Assembly: GCF_013314975.1 (NCBI RefSeq)
Contig: NZ_JABTYH010000001.1
Span: 186,001 to 250,000 of the forward strand
From: Pseudarthrobacter oxydans
GTDB taxonomy: Bacteria > Actinomycetota > Actinomycetes > Actinomycetales > Micrococcaceae
DNA: 64,000 nucleotides
Direction: 5' to 3'
Shown: positions 28,527-38,398 of the stretch, piece after piece
Layout of the letters: each line of letters begins with the position of its first letter
Position numbering within the stretch: the first letter of the stretch is position 1
Translations under genes and position numbers: made by a program
Notes under the pieces: generated by a model
Told to the model about the DNA's origin: nothing
The model's database searches: none
What the model saw: only the letters and a program-made list of their open reading frames with translations

Positions 28527-29507
28527 TCACTCATCCAGCATTTCAGGCGTCACATTGGCGTCCGTCCCCGGGATGCCGAGGTCGAGGGCACGCTTGTCGG
28601 CCATGGCCAGCAGCCGGCGGATCCGGCCGGCAATGGCGTCTTTGGTCATGACCGGGTCCGCGAGCCGTCCCAGCTCATCCAGGCTGGCCTGCTTGTGCGC
28701 CACCCGGAGTTCGCCGGCGTACTTCAGGTGGTCCGGAACGTCGTCGCCGAGGATCTCAAGGGCCCTGTCCACGCGGGCTCCCGCCGCCACGGCCGCCTGG
28801 GCGGAGCGGCGCAGGTTGGCGTCGTCGAAGTTGGCCAGGCGGTTGGCGGTGGCCCGGACCTCCTTGCGCATCCGCCGTTCCTCCCACACCATCAGCGCAT
28901 CATGGGCGCCCATCCGGGTAAGGAGGGCGGCGATGGTGTCGCCGTCGCGGATGACCACCCGGTCCACACCGCGGACTTCGCGGGCCTTCGCCTGGATATC
29001 CAGCCGGCGTGCAGCGCCCACGAGCGCCAGTGCGGACTCCGGCCCCGGGCAGGTGACCTCAAGGGAGGAAGAGCGCCCGGGTTCCGTCAGCGAACCGTGC
29101 GCCAGGAAGGCGCCGCGCCAGACGGCTTCGGCGTCCGCGGCGGAACCGTTGACGACGGCGGACGGCAGCCCGCGCACGGGGCGTCCGCGGCCGTCGAGGA
29201 GGCCTGTCTGGCGGGCCAGCGCCTCGCCGTCGCGGACCACCCGGACCACGTAGCGGCTGGCCCGGCGCAGTCCCCCGGCGGAGACCACGATGATTTCGCT
29301 CTGGTGTCCGTAGACTTCGGCGATGGCTGCCCGCAGGCGCCGCGCCGTGGAGGCGAGGTCCACTTCCGCCTCGATGACGATGCGGCCGGAGATGATGTGC
29401 AGCCCGCCCGCAAAACGGAGCATGGCGGAAACCTCGGCCTTGCGCACTGATGACTTTTTGATGTCCAGACGGGACAGTTCTTCTTTGACCGATGCTGTCA
29501 GTGCCAT
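28527..29507 (-). CDS. whiA: DNA-binding protein WhiA
   Basis: 326-residue regulator with a LAGLIDADG homing-endonuclease-like N-terminal half and a C-terminal helix-turn-helix (about 230-310). In Streptomyces WhiA acts with WhiB at sporulation and division promoters; in non-sporulating actinobacteria its role is less clear. The [15 protein letters not shown]-terminus and VTPEMLDE C-terminus match the family. GGAAGG, overlapping the yvcK stop, precedes the ATG. It ends the rapZ-yvcK-whiA run. Confidence 0.95.
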   Translation of the reverse strand: MALTASVKEELSRLDIKKSSVRKAEVSAMLRFAGGLHIISGRIVIEAEVDLASTARRLRAAIAEVYGHQSEIIVVSAGGLRRASRYVVRVVRDGEALARQTGLLDGRGRPVRGLPSAVVNGSAADAEAVWRGAFLAHGSLTEPGRSSSLEVTCPGPESALALVGAARRLDIQAKAREVRGVDRVVIRDGDTIAALLTRMGAHDALMVWEERRMRKEVRATANRLANFDDANLRRSAQAAVAAGARVDRALEILGDDVPDHLKYAGELRVAHKQASLDELGRLADPVMTKDAIAGRIRRLLAMADKRALDLGIPGTDANVTPEMLDE

Positions 29508-29516
29508 GGCACCTTC

Positions 29517-30533
29517 CTAACTGTTCCCAAAAATGTCCTGGTACGCCGTCGCCAGACGCAAGGGGTCGTGGACGGGACGGCGGCCCGACGCCCCTACTTT
29601 ACCCAAGACCACCTCGGCGCCGATCATCGCGGCGGCTTTCTCGAACTCCTGCCGGTCCGGGACGGAGGCGGGATCGGCAAGGACCACGTCCACGCTGAAC
29701 CCGGGGGCGTAGCGCCGCAGCACGTCCAGGTGGTCGGCGGCGGTCATGCCCGTTGTTTCCTTCGTGTCCGTGGCCAGGTTCATGGTCAGGCAGCGCTTGG
29801 CAGGTGTCTGGCACAGTGCCTGGCGCATCTCGGGCAGGAGGAGGTGCGGGAGCACGGAGGTGTACCAGGAGCCGGGGCCCAGGATCACCCAGTCCGCGAG
29901 CTCGATGGCCGTGAGGGCTTCGACGCAGGCCGGGGCTGCCTCGGGCAGGAGCCGCACCTGCTCCAGGGATCCTGCCACGGCACAGCGGGCCTGCCCCCGG
30001 ATGGTCTGGAGGGCGGTGCCGCCGTCCGGGGCGTTGACGCGCACATCCCCCTCGATGGTGAGCGGCACGGTGGACATGGGCAGGACCTGGCCGCGTGCCC
30101 CCAGCAGCGCGCCTGCCCACCTGAGCCCGGCGACGGCGTCGCCCAGCAGCTCCCAGAGGGTCACAATGAGGAGGTTTCCCATGGCATGTTCGTCCAGGGA
30201 TCCGCCCGGGCCCCTGCCGGGACGGAAGCGGTGCTGCATAACGTCCCGCCAGGTGCGTCCCCAGTCGGTGTCGTCGCATAGCGCGGACAGCGCCATCCGC
30301 AGGTCGCCCGGCGGAAGGACGCCGTACTCTTCGCGCAGGCGCCCGGAGGATCCGCCGTCGTCCGCTACTGTCACCACGGCCGTCAGGTCGGAGGTGAGCA
30401 GGCGCAGGGCGGAGAGTGAGGCGGACAGGCCGTGGCCGCCGCCCAAGGCAACAACGTTGGGCCCCTTGTCATGCTGGCCCGCTGCGGACCCCGCGGGCGG
30501 GACCAGCGGCAGGGCGCCGGTGAAGAGCGACAT
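29517..30533 (-). CDS. yvcK: YvcK/CofD-like protein (gluconeogenesis factor)
   Basis: 338-residue protein of the YvcK branch of the CofD superfamily. The nucleotide-sugar-binding signature VVALGGGHGLSASLSALR is near residue 27, with later DDGGSSGRLREEYGVLPPGDLR and GPGSWYTSVLPHLL. In Bacillus and mycobacteria YvcK binds UDP-sugars and helps control cell-wall synthesis on gluconeogenic carbon. Its ATG shares one base with the rapZ stop. Confidence 0.94.
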   Translation of the reverse strand: MSLFTGALPLVPPAGSAAGQHDKGPNVVALGGGHGLSASLSALRLLTSDLTAVVTVADDGGSSGRLREEYGVLPPGDLRMALSALCDDTDWGRTWRDVMQHRFRPGRGPGGSLDEHAMGNLLIVTLWELLGDAVAGLRWAGALLGARGQVLPMSTVPLTIEGDVRVNAPDGGTALQTIRGQARCAVAGSLEQVRLLPEAAPACVEALTAIELADWVILGPGSWYTSVLPHLLLPEMRQALCQTPAKRCLTMNLATDTKETTGMTAADHLDVLRRYAPGFSVDVVLADPASVPDRQEFEKAAAMIGAEVVLGKVGASGRRPVHDPLRLATAYQDIFGNS

Positions 30534-31456
30534 TACTCCCGACCCAGATCCCGGTGGGTGGTGGTCACCGTGACTCTTGGGTACTGCGCCAGCTTCTTGG
30601 AAAGCTCGACGGCGACCGCCACCGAGCGGTGCTTGCCGCCCGTGCAGCCCACCGCGATGGTGGCGTAGTGCTTGTTCTCGCGGCGGTAGCCGTCCAGGAC
30701 AGGCTCAAGTGCCATGACGTAGCGGTCCACGAAGTTCTTGACGCCCTCGGCCTCAAGCACGTAGTCGCTGACGTCCTTGTCCAGGCCGGTGTGCGGGCGC
30801 AGTTGGGGCACCCAGTGCGGGTTGGGGATGAACCTGACGTCGGCCACATAGTTGGCGTCCACGGGCAGGCCGTACTTGAAGCCGAAGCTCATGACGTTCA
30901 GGCGCAGGGCTACGGGACCGGTTTCGCTGAACAGTTCGGTGATGGCCGTGGCGAGGCCGTGCACGTTGTAGCCGGACGTATCCAGCACGACGTCGGAGCT
31001 GTCGCGGAGTTCCTGCAGCAGCTCACGTTCCGCAGCGATTCCGTCCAGGATCCGGCCGCCGCCCTGCAGCGGGTGCGGCCGGCGGCCCTGTTCGAACCTT
31101 CGGACCAGGACGTTGTCGCTGGCGTCGAGAAAGAGCACGCGGAAGGTGACACCGCTGGCGGCCAGGGCTCCCAGCGCTGCGCGGATATCCGCGAACAGGC
31201 CCTTGCTGCGGACGTCGATGACCACTGCGAGCCGCGGAATGGACTGCGGGGCGTGGGACACCAGCTCCGCCAGGGTCCCCAGCATCTGCGGCGGCAGGTT
31301 TTCCACGACGTACCAGCCGTGGTCCTCGAGGGCGTCAGCGGCGGTGCTCCGCCCGGCGCCGGACATTCCGGTGACTACCAGCAGCTCCGCTTCGAGGGGC
31401 TTGACGGGCTGCAGCCCGTCCTCCCCGGCTCCGGATTCCGCCGTCGTGTCTGCCAT
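30533..31456 (-). CDS. rapZ: RapZ/YvcJ family nucleotide-binding protein
   Basis: 307-residue P-loop protein. Walker A is GMSGAGRST at residues 30-38, with Arg where the canonical Lys would be. The second half has [20 protein letters not shown] and HRDLGRE, the metabolite-binding C-terminal domain. In E. coli RapZ controls GlmZ/GlmS; actinobacteria have no obvious GlmZ, so the role here is unknown. Its stop overlaps the yvcK start by one base. Confidence 0.93.
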   Translation of the reverse strand: MADTTAESGAGEDGLQPVKPLEAELLVVTGMSGAGRSTAADALEDHGWYVVENLPPQMLGTLAELVSHAPQSIPRLAVVIDVRSKGLFADIRAALGALAASGVTFRVLFLDASDNVLVRRFEQGRRPHPLQGGGRILDGIAAERELLQELRDSSDVVLDTSGYNVHGLATAITELFSETGPVALRLNVMSFGFKYGLPVDANYVADVRFIPNPHWVPQLRPHTGLDKDVSDYVLEAEGVKNFVDRYVMALEPVLDGYRRENKHYATIAVGCTGGKHRSVAVAVELSKKLAQYPRVTVTTTHRDLGRE

Positions 31457-31546
31457 TAAGTCCGCCCCGTTTCTGTTGTTGTCCCGCAGGCTGCCGCGTT
31501 GGCGGAAACCCCGTTCTTTACCCTAGCCAAGTTTCTTCGAAGTCCG

Positions 31547-33574
31547 CTAAGTTTCGATCACTTCGCCGGTGGTCATATTGATGGCCGGCACCGGAGCCGC
31601 TCCGGCACCGTCCGGGGCGAAGTGGTTGACGATCGCGCTGGCCAGGGCCGGCCCGATGCCTTTCGCCTGCGACAGCTCCGCGGCCGAGGCGGCCTTGACG
31701 CCCTTGACCGAACCGAAGTGGGCCAGCAGTGCCTTGCGCTTGGACGCGCCAAGGCCAGGCACCCCGTCCAGGGCGGAAACGGTCATCGCTTTCCCCCGCT
31801 TTTGCCGGTGGAAGGAGATGGCGAACCGGTGCGCCTCGTCCCGGATCCGCTGCAGCAGGTACAGCCCCTGCGATGTCCTGGGCAGGATCACCGGGAAGTC
31901 ACTGTCCGGCAGCCATACTTCCTCCAGGCGCTTGGCAAGGCCCACCACATAGACGTCCTCGATGCCCAGGTCCGCGAGGGCGCGGGCTGCAGCGTTGACC
32001 TGCGGCTTGCCGCCGTCCACCACCACCAGGTTGGGCGGATAGGCGAACTTTGCCCGCGGCGCCGGCGTGGTGGTGTCCAGCGAGCTGTCCTGTCCCTGTG
32101 CGGGTTCCTGCTCCAGGTCCTGCTCCAGGTCCGGCCCGTCAGCGGACAGGGCGGCCTCATCCACCTGCGCCGACTTGTCCTGGAGGTAGTGGCGGAACCG
32201 GCGCGTCAGCACATCGTGCATGGCCGCGGTATCGTCCGCTGCGGCGGGTCCGGTGACCGAGAACTTCCGGTAGTCGGATTTCTTGGGCAGTCCGTCTTCC
32301 ACCACCACCATGGAGGCCACCACGTTGGTGCCCTGCACGTGCGAGACGTCGAAGCATTCGATCCGCAGGAGCGGGACTGGAAGGTCAAGCGCCTCCTGCA
32401 GCTCCTGGAGTGCCTGGGACCTCACGGTCAGGTCCCCGGCGCGCCGTGTCTTGTGGAGTTTCAGGGCGTGTTCGGCGTTCTCCCTGACCGTGGACAGCAG
32501 GGTTGCCTTGTCCCCCCGCTGGGGCACGCGGATGTCAACCTTTGCACCCCGGAGTCCGCTGAGCCACTGCGCCAGCTCGTCGGCGTTGCTTGGGGTGACG
32601 GGAACCAGGACCTCCCGGGGCAGCCTCCCATGGCTGTCGCCGTCTTCACCGTAAACCTGCTGCAGCAGATGCTCCACAAGGTCCGGGGTGGTGGAATCCT
32701 CCACCTTTTCAACCACCCAGCCCCGCTGGCCGCGGATCCGGCCGCCGCGGACGTGGAACACCTGGACGGCGGCTTCGAGTTCGTCCTCGTGCAGGGCGAA
32801 GATATCGGCGTCCGTCTCGTCTGCGAGGACAACGGCGTTGCGCTCAAAGACCTTGCGCAGGGCGCTGATGTCATCGCGGACCCGGGCGGCGCGCTCGTAG
32901 TCAAGCTCGGCCACGGCTTCGGCCATCTGCTTTTCCAGCTTGACGATGAAGCGTTTGGCCTCCCCGCCCATGAACGCGCAGAAATCCTCGGCCAGGGCAC
33001 GGTGGTCCGGCGGGGAAATCCGGCCCACGCAGGGGGCTGAACACTTGTCGATGTAGCCCAGGAGGCACGGCCGGCCGCTGGCTTCCGCGCGCTTGAACAC
33101 CCCGGCGCTGCAGCTCCGCACCGGAAAGACGCGGAGCAGGGTGTCCATGGTCTCGCGGATGGCACCGGCCGTGTAGGGGCCGAAGTAGCGGGTGCCCTTT
33201 CGCTTGTCGCCGCGCATCACCTGGACGCGCGGATACTTCTCGTTCAGGGTCACGGCCAGGTAGGGGTAGGTTTTGTCGTCCCGGAAGACGACGTTGAAGC
33301 GCGGCTTGAATTCCTTGATCCAGGTGTATTCCAGCTGCAGCGACTCTAGCTCGCTGCCCACCACAGTCCATTCGACGCTGCTGGCCGCGTGGACCATGGC
33401 GTAGGTCTTGGGCAGCAGCCCGGCGGGGTTGGCGAAATAGGAGTTCAGGCGGGAGCGCAGGCTTTTCGCCTTTCCCACGTAGATGACCCGGCCGTGCTGG
33501 TCGCGGAACCGGTACACCCCGGGGTTGGTGGGAATTTCACCCGTCTTCGGCCTGTAACTTGCTGGATTTGCCAC
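31547..33574 (-). CDS. uvrC: Excinuclease ABC subunit UvrC
   Basis: 675-residue nuclease that makes both incisions in nucleotide excision repair. A GIY-YIG domain occupies about residues 15-95, a Cys cluster CSAGV...[15 protein letters not shown] follows near 150-185, and a UVR segment lies at about 205-240. An RNase H-like domain with [12 protein letters not shown] and C-terminal helix-hairpin-helix motifs ([15 protein letters not shown]) complete it. The GTG start at 33574 is set by a leaderless promoter. rapZ begins 90 bases past its stop. Confidence 0.96.
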   Translation of the reverse strand: MANPASYRPKTGEIPTNPGVYRFRDQHGRVIYVGKAKSLRSRLNSYFANPAGLLPKTYAMVHAASSVEWTVVGSELESLQLEYTWIKEFKPRFNVVFRDDKTYPYLAVTLNEKYPRVQVMRGDKRKGTRYFGPYTAGAIRETMDTLLRVFPVRSCSAGVFKRAEASGRPCLLGYIDKCSAPCVGRISPPDHRALAEDFCAFMGGEAKRFIVKLEKQMAEAVAELDYERAARVRDDISALRKVFERNAVVLADETDADIFALHEDELEAAVQVFHVRGGRIRGQRGWVVEKVEDSTTPDLVEHLLQQVYGEDGDSHGRLPREVLVPVTPSNADELAQWLSGLRGAKVDIRVPQRGDKATLLSTVRENAEHALKLHKTRRAGDLTVRSQALQELQEALDLPVPLLRIECFDVSHVQGTNVVASMVVVEDGLPKKSDYRKFSVTGPAAADDTAAMHDVLTRRFRHYLQDKSAQVDEAALSADGPDLEQDLEQEPAQGQDSSLDTTTPAPRAKFAYPPNLVVVDGGKPQVNAAARALADLGIEDVYVVGLAKRLEEVWLPDSDFPVILPRTSQGLYLLQRIRDEAHRFAISFHRQKRGKAMTVSALDGVPGLGASKRKALLAHFGSVKGVKAASAAELSQAKGIGPALASAIVNHFAPDGAGAAPVPAINMTTGEVIET

Positions 33575-33580
33575 CTATAC

Positions 33581-33586
33581 AGTCTA
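33581..33586 (-). promoter_or_regulatory. -10 hexamer TAGACT of uvrC
   Basis: TAGACT ends 6 bases before the GTG at 33574, predicting a leaderless mRNA. Confidence 0.6.
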
Positions 33587-33604
33587 CTGAGGCGCCGGCA
33601 GGAC

Positions 33605-34273
33605 TTATTCCACGGTCTTGCTCTGGTTGTAGCTGGTGGACCGTTCCTGGCCGCTGAGCTCGGCGATTGCGTCCATGATGCGGTCCGTCACTTCGCGGCG
33701 GGCCGGCAGCGAATGGTCGGGGCCGGTCTTATCGAAGTACAGCGGCTCCCCCACCTTCATGGTGAAGTGCTGGGGCCGCACGCCGCTTTCACCCGCGCGC
33801 TGGAGGTTCTCGGTTCCGATCAGGCCAACGGGGATGACCGGCGCGCCGGTGGTCAGGGCAAGCCAGCCCACGCCGGTGCGGCCGCGGTAGAGGATGCCGT
33901 CCCGGGAGCGCGTGCCTTCGGGGTAGATGCCGATGCCCTTGCCGGATTCCAGGATGTCCAGCAGCGTCTTGAGCGCCTGCACGCTGGCTGCCTGTTCGCC
34001 ACGTTCCACGGGGATGGAGCCGACGGACTCGAAGAAGGCTTTCATGACCTTGCCCTTGACGCCGCCGGTGGTGAAGTATTCGGCTTTGGCGAAGAACGCG
34101 ACGGGCCGGGGCATCAATGCCTGGACAATGACGCTGTCGAAGAATGAAAGGTGGTTGGGGGCCACGATGAACGGCCCGTCGGTTGGGACGTTTTCAAGTC
34201 CGACGACGGTGGGCCGGCAGGTGCCTGAGATCAGGCTGCGGGTGGTCCAGCGTACGGCATCAAACATTGCCAT
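33605..34273 (-). CDS. 1-acyl-sn-glycerol-3-phosphate acyltransferase (PlsC type)
   Basis: 222-residue acyltransferase of phospholipid synthesis. The catalytic HX4D motif is in APNHLSFFDSVIV (about residues 38-50). The acceptor-binding EGTRSRDG lies near 120, and a PVIPVGLIGTE segment completes the family pattern. No long membrane helix is evident. The ATG at 34273 overlaps the end of the HAD gene by 14 bases; ATG 34267 is an alternative. The acyl acceptor is inferred from the family. Confidence 0.9.
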   Translation of the reverse strand: MAMFDAVRWTTRSLISGTCRPTVVGLENVPTDGPFIVAPNHLSFFDSVIVQALMPRPVAFFAKAEYFTTGGVKGKVMKAFFESVGSIPVERGEQAASVQALKTLLDILESGKGIGIYPEGTRSRDGILYRGRTGVGWLALTTGAPVIPVGLIGTENLQRAGESGVRPQHFTMKVGEPLYFDKTGPDHSLPARREVTDRIMDAIAELSGQERSTSYNQSKTVE

Positions 34274-34976
34274 CGTTGGTCACCCCGCTCATGGCAGCCG
34301 CGTGGACAGCCTGCATCCGTCCGATCAGTTCCGCGAGGCCTTCCGCAGTTTCCACGATGGCCACGGCACCTGCCTCTTCCAGTTCGCCGTCCGGGGCGAA
34401 TCCCCATGCCACCCCGATGCAGTCCAGGCCGTTGGCGATGGCACCGGAAACGTCCTGCGCCCGGTCCCCCACCATGACGGCATGCTGAGTGTCCAGGTCC
34501 CTGAGTGCGGCGGCGATGATGTCGGTCTTGCCCAGGGGGATCCCCTGCACGGCGCTCTCGTCATCCGCGGAACCGTGGATGCCGTGGAAAAGCCCGTCCA
34601 CGCCATGGTGCTCCAGTACCGTGCGGGCCAGGCGCTGCGGTTTCTGGGTGGCAACAGCCACCGGCAGCCCGGCTGCGGCGAAGGCTTCCAGGACTTCGCG
34701 GACGCCCGGGTAGATGCGGCTCTGAGCGATTCCGGTGGCAACGTAGTACTCGCGGTAGAGACGGATGACGTCATCCAGGAGGTCCGCCGGCACCTGTGCC
34801 ACGTTCAGCAGGGCATCACTGAGCTTCGGCCCGATCATCGAGTGGAGCAGGTCCTGGCCGGGAACCGGCAGGCCCACGGCACGCAGCGCCGAGGCAATTC
34901 CGTCTGTTATCCCACCAGCCGGATCGACAAGAGTGCCGTCCAGGTCAAAGATCACGGGCACTGTTGTTTGAGTCAC
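34260..34976 (-). CDS. HAD-family phosphatase, phosphoglycolate phosphatase-like
   Basis: 238-residue haloacid dehalogenase hydrolase. Motif I FDLDGTLVDP (about 10-19) holds the nucleophile Asp, motif II is VATQKP, motif III includes the Lys in IPLGKTD, and motif IV is VGDRAQDVSGA. The cap sits between motifs I and II, as in Gph and PpaX. Substrate is uncertain. The GTG start at 34976 has GAAACT six bases upstream, with TG before it, so a leaderless start is possible but weak. It overlaps the acyltransferase gene. Confidence 0.86.
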   Translation of the reverse strand: MTQTTVPVIFDLDGTLVDPAGGITDGIASALRAVGLPVPGQDLLHSMIGPKLSDALLNVAQVPADLLDDVIRLYREYYVATGIAQSRIYPGVREVLEAFAAAGLPVAVATQKPQRLARTVLEHHGVDGLFHGIHGSADDESAVQGIPLGKTDIIAAALRDLDTQHAVMVGDRAQDVSGAIANGLDCIGVAWGFAPDGELEEAGAVAIVETAEGLAELIGRMQAVHAAAMSGVTNDGNV

Positions 34977-35045
34977 CGGGTTAGTTTCTCACGACAGCAC
35001 TCATGCCTGAAACTCGCATACGCGGAACGGAATACTTGTGCGGTC

Positions 35046-37970
35046 CTACTCCAGGATTTCGGCCAGGAAAGCAGCAGTGTGGCTGGTGGTGGACTTGGCA
35101 ACCTGCTCCGGTGTTCCCGACGCAACCACCTGGCCGCCGCCGGAACCGCCGTCAGGGCCCAGGTCCACGATCCAGTCCGCGCTTTTGATGACGTCCAGGT
35201 TGTGTTCGATGGTGATCACGGTGTTGCCCTTGTCCACCAGCCCCTGGAGGACCATCAGCAGCTTGCGGATGTCCTCGAAGTGGAGCCCGGTGGTGGGCTC
35301 GTCCAGGACGTACACACTGCGTCCGTTGGACCGCTTCTGCAGCTCCGCGGCCAGCTTGACGCGCTGGGCCTCGCCGCCGGAGAGCGTGGTGGCGGGCTGG
35401 CCCAGCCGGACGTAGCCCAGCCCCACGTCCACCAGCGTGTTGAGGTGCCGTGCGATCGGCGAGAAGGCAGCGAAGAACTCCGCCCCCTCCTCGATGGGCA
35501 TGTTCAGGACGTCCGCGATGGTCTTGCCCTTGTAATGCACCTCAAGGGTTTCCCGGTTGTAGCGTGCGCCATGGCATACCTCGCACGGGACGTAGACATC
35601 CGGCAGGAAGTTCATTTCGATTTTCAGGGTGCCGTCACCGGAGCAGGCCTCGCAGCGGCCACCCTTGACGTTGAACGAGAACCTGCCGGGAAGGTAGCCG
35701 CGCACCTTGGCTTCGGTGGTTTCGGCAAAGAGCTTCCGGATGTTGTCGAAGACGCCCGTGTACGTGGCGGGGTTGGAGCGCGGGGTGCGGCCGATGGGGC
35801 TCTGGTCCACATGGACAACCTTGTCCAGGTGTTCCAGGCCCTGGACAGTCTTGTGCCGGCCAGCCACCTGCTTGGCGCCGTTGAGCTTGTTGGCCAGGAC
35901 CTTGTACAGGATTTCGTTGACCAGGGTGGACTTGCCCGAGCCGCTCACCCCGGTAACGGCAGTGAAGAGGCCCAGCGGGAAGGCAGCGTCCACATTCACG
36001 AGGTTGTTCTCCCGCGCCCCCACAACCTTCAGCTCCCGCTTCTTGTCGTACTTGCGGCGCTTTTTGGGGACTTCGATCGATTTGCGGCCGGACAGGTAGT
36101 CTCCGGTCAGCGACGCAGTGTTGTCCAGCAGCTCCTTATAGGAGCCGGAGTGGACCACCTGGCCGCCGTGCTCCCCCGCACCGGGCCCGATGTCCACAAT
36201 CCAGTCGGCAACATGGATGGTGTCTTCGTCGTGTTCAACGACGATCAGCGTGTTTCCCATGTCCCGCAGACGGGTGAGGGTGTCAATCAGCCGACGGTTG
36301 TCCCGCTGGTGCAGGCCGATGGACGGCTCATCCAGCACATAGAGGACTCCCACCAGGCCGGAACCTATCTGGGTCGCCAGGCGGATGCGCTGCGCCTCGC
36401 CGCCGGAAAGCGTCGCGGACGGACGTTCCAGGTTCAGGTATTCAAGGCCAACATCCAGCAGGAACGTCAGGCGCGCCTGGATCTCCTTGAGCACCTGGTG
36501 GGCGATCTGCGCTTCGCGGCCGGTCAGCACCAGGTTGTTCAGGAAGTCGGCGCAGTCGCGCATGGGAAGGGCGGCGACGTCGGCAATCGACTTGCCGTTG
36601 ATCAGCACGGACAACGACGCCGGGTTGAGCCGGGCACCGTTGCAGGCGGGGCAGGGAACCTGGCGCATGTACTCTTCGTAGCGGTCGCGGGCCCAGTCCG
36701 AGTCCGTCTCGCCGTGCTTGCGGTGGACGTACTGGATGGCGCCTTCGAACCCGGTGCTGTATTTGCGTTCCCGGCCAAAGCGGTTCCGGTACTGCACCAC
36801 CACTTTGTGGTCCTTGCCGTGCAGGACGGTCTGGCGGACGTCCTTGCCCAGTTTCTCCCACGGGGTGTCCATGGAGAAGCCGAGCTCCTTGGCCAGGCCC
36901 TCCAGCAGCCTGTTCCAGTACTCCGTGGTGGCCGTGCCCAGCGACCACGGTGCGATGGCGCCCTCGCCCAGGGAGAGTTCCGGGTTGGGAACGATCAGTT
37001 CCTCGTCCACTTCCAGCTTTGTGCCGATGCCGCTGCAGGCCGCGCAGGCGCCGAAGGGGTTGTTGAACGAGAAGGAGCGGGGCTCAATCTCGTCGATGGC
37101 AAGGGGGTGTTCGTTGGGGCAGGCCAGGTTTTCGGAGAAAGCCCGCAGCCGGCCGGGATCGTCTGCCTCAAGGTCCACGAACTCTGCCAGGACGCGGCCC
37201 TCGGCCAGGCCCAGAGCCGTCTCGATGGAGTCCGTGAGCCGCTGGCTGATGCCTTCCTTGACCACCAGGCGGTCCACGACCACCTCGATGGTGTGCTTGA
37301 ACTGCTTGCCGAGCTTGGGCGGATCGCTCAGCTGCACCAGGTTTCCGTCCACCCGTGCGCGGGAGTAGCCCTTGGCAGTCAGTTCCTTGAAAAGATCGAC
37401 AAACTCGCCTTTGCGCCCGCGCACCACGGGAGCAAGCACTTGGAAGCGGGTGCCCTCGTCAAGCTCCAGCAGCTGGTCCACGATCTGCTGGGGCGTCTGC
37501 TTGGCCACAGGCTCGCCGCACACGGGGCAGTGGGGACGGCCAACACGGGCCCAGAGCAGGCGCATGTAGTCGTAGATTTCGGTGATGGTGCCCACCGTGG
37601 AGCGGGGGTTCTTGCTGGTGGACTTCTGGTCGATGGAAACTGCCGGCGACAACCCCTCGATGAAATCGACGTCGGGCTTGTCCACCTGGCCCAGGAACTG
37701 GCGGGCGTAGGCGGACAGCGATTCGACGTAGCGCCGCTGGCCCTCCGCGAAGATGGTGTCAAAGGCAAGGGAGGATTTCCCGGATCCGGAGAGCCCGGTG
37801 AAGACGATCATGGCATCCCGGGGCAGATCGAGGTCCACGTTGCGGAGGTTGTGCTCGCGGGCGCCCTTCACCACAAGGCGGGAGAGGTCCGGGCGCTGCG
37901 GGGCAGCCGCAGGGGGGACAGTTAATGCAGTGGAGGGGGCGGAGGTTTCTTCAGCTACGGCTTTAGGCAC
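35046..37970 (-). CDS. uvrA: Excinuclease ABC subunit UvrA
   Basis: 974-residue damage-recognition ATPase. Two ABC halves are present: Walker [15 protein letters not shown] near residue 60 and [13 protein letters not shown] near 665, each with a signature ([24 protein letters not shown]). Zinc-finger Cys pairs CPVCGEP and CEACSGDG...CEVC are visible. The GTG at 37970 fits a -10 hexamer six bases upstream. The first 25 residues are Ala/Pro-rich. A LexA-like palindrome adjoins the promoter, suggesting damage induction. Confidence 0.97.
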   Translation of the reverse strand: MPKAVAEETSAPSTALTVPPAAAPQRPDLSRLVVKGAREHNLRNVDLDLPRDAMIVFTGLSGSGKSSLAFDTIFAEGQRRYVESLSAYARQFLGQVDKPDVDFIEGLSPAVSIDQKSTSKNPRSTVGTITEIYDYMRLLWARVGRPHCPVCGEPVAKQTPQQIVDQLLELDEGTRFQVLAPVVRGRKGEFVDLFKELTAKGYSRARVDGNLVQLSDPPKLGKQFKHTIEVVVDRLVVKEGISQRLTDSIETALGLAEGRVLAEFVDLEADDPGRLRAFSENLACPNEHPLAIDEIEPRSFSFNNPFGACAACSGIGTKLEVDEELIVPNPELSLGEGAIAPWSLGTATTEYWNRLLEGLAKELGFSMDTPWEKLGKDVRQTVLHGKDHKVVVQYRNRFGRERKYSTGFEGAIQYVHRKHGETDSDWARDRYEEYMRQVPCPACNGARLNPASLSVLINGKSIADVAALPMRDCADFLNNLVLTGREAQIAHQVLKEIQARLTFLLDVGLEYLNLERPSATLSGGEAQRIRLATQIGSGLVGVLYVLDEPSIGLHQRDNRRLIDTLTRLRDMGNTLIVVEHDEDTIHVADWIVDIGPGAGEHGGQVVHSGSYKELLDNTASLTGDYLSGRKSIEVPKKRRKYDKKRELKVVGARENNLVNVDAAFPLGLFTAVTGVSGSGKSTLVNEILYKVLANKLNGAKQVAGRHKTVQGLEHLDKVVHVDQSPIGRTPRSNPATYTGVFDNIRKLFAETTEAKVRGYLPGRFSFNVKGGRCEACSGDGTLKIEMNFLPDVYVPCEVCHGARYNRETLEVHYKGKTIADVLNMPIEEGAEFFAAFSPIARHLNTLVDVGLGYVRLGQPATTLSGGEAQRVKLAAELQKRSNGRSVYVLDEPTTGLHFEDIRKLLMVLQGLVDKGNTVITIEHNLDVIKSADWIVDLGPDGGSGGGQVVASGTPEQVAKSTTSHTAAFLAEILE

Positions 37971-37976
37971 CCCATA

Positions 37977-37982
37977 ATGCTA
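37977..37982 (-). promoter_or_regulatory. -10 hexamer TAGCAT of uvrA
   Basis: TAGCAT ends 6 bases before the GTG at 37970, giving a leaderless transcript. Confidence 0.6.
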
Positions 37983-37983
37983 A

Positions 37984-37999
37984 TCGAAAACTTCTTCGA
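37984..37999. promoter_or_regulatory. Candidate LexA (SOS) box at uvrA
   Basis: TCGAA-N6-TTCGA agrees with 10 of the 12 fixed positions of the actinobacterial SOS consensus TCGAAC-N4-GTTCGA. It lies one base upstream of the uvrA -10, where LexA would block transcription. Confidence 0.5.
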
Positions 38000-38017
38000 A
38001 CTTGCACGGTTCCGCCC

Positions 38018-38398
38018 TCAGGGAACATCGTAGGCCGCGGCCAGCAGCTTCACGGCCTCGGCGAACGTGGCGCCCTGCGCCTTGGCGGCGGCGGCGTAGG
38101 CTGCGGCCGCGGCGGAGAGCCCGCCGAGACGTTCATCACGTGCACACACCACCGTGCCGTTCCGGCCGCGGGTCGCCACGATTCCGGCCGCCTCGAGCTC
38201 CTTATAGGCCCGGGCCACCGTGTGCGGCGCAACGTCCAGGACCTCGGCCAGGGCGCGGACCGCGGGCAGCCTGGTTCCGGGAGGGAGGGATCCGTTGTCG
38301 GCCAGGTGGATGACGTGCAGCCGGAGCTGCTCGTACAACGCCACAGTGCTGGCGGTGTTGGGCCTCCACGTTCCGGGAAAGCCGGCTGCCGGCGTCAT
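38018..38398 (-). CDS. GntR-family regulator, YtrA-like
   Basis: 126-residue regulator with a GntR winged helix at about residues 25-90 (GTRLPAVRALAEVLDVAPHTVARAYKELEAAGIVATRGRNGTVV). The remaining 35 residues are Ala-rich and too short for a FadR or HutC ligand domain, which matches the YtrA subfamily. Such regulators usually control neighbouring ABC transporters. It is the last gene after two ABC exporter genes and overlaps the second by four bases, so it is probably autoregulatory. Confidence 0.87.
   Translation of the reverse strand: MTPAAGFPGTWRPNTASTVALYEQLRLHVIHLADNGSLPPGTRLPAVRALAEVLDVAPHTVARAYKELEAAGIVATRGRNGTVVCARDERLGGLSAAAAAYAAAAKAQGATFAEAVKLLAAAYDVP

Noticed and set aside
33927..37925. 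A 1332-codon open frame on the plus strand opposite uvrA and its neighbours
   Set aside because: It is antisense to uvrA, the HAD gene and part of the acyltransferase. Its composition is that of a shadow frame in GC-rich DNA, and no domain can be recognised.
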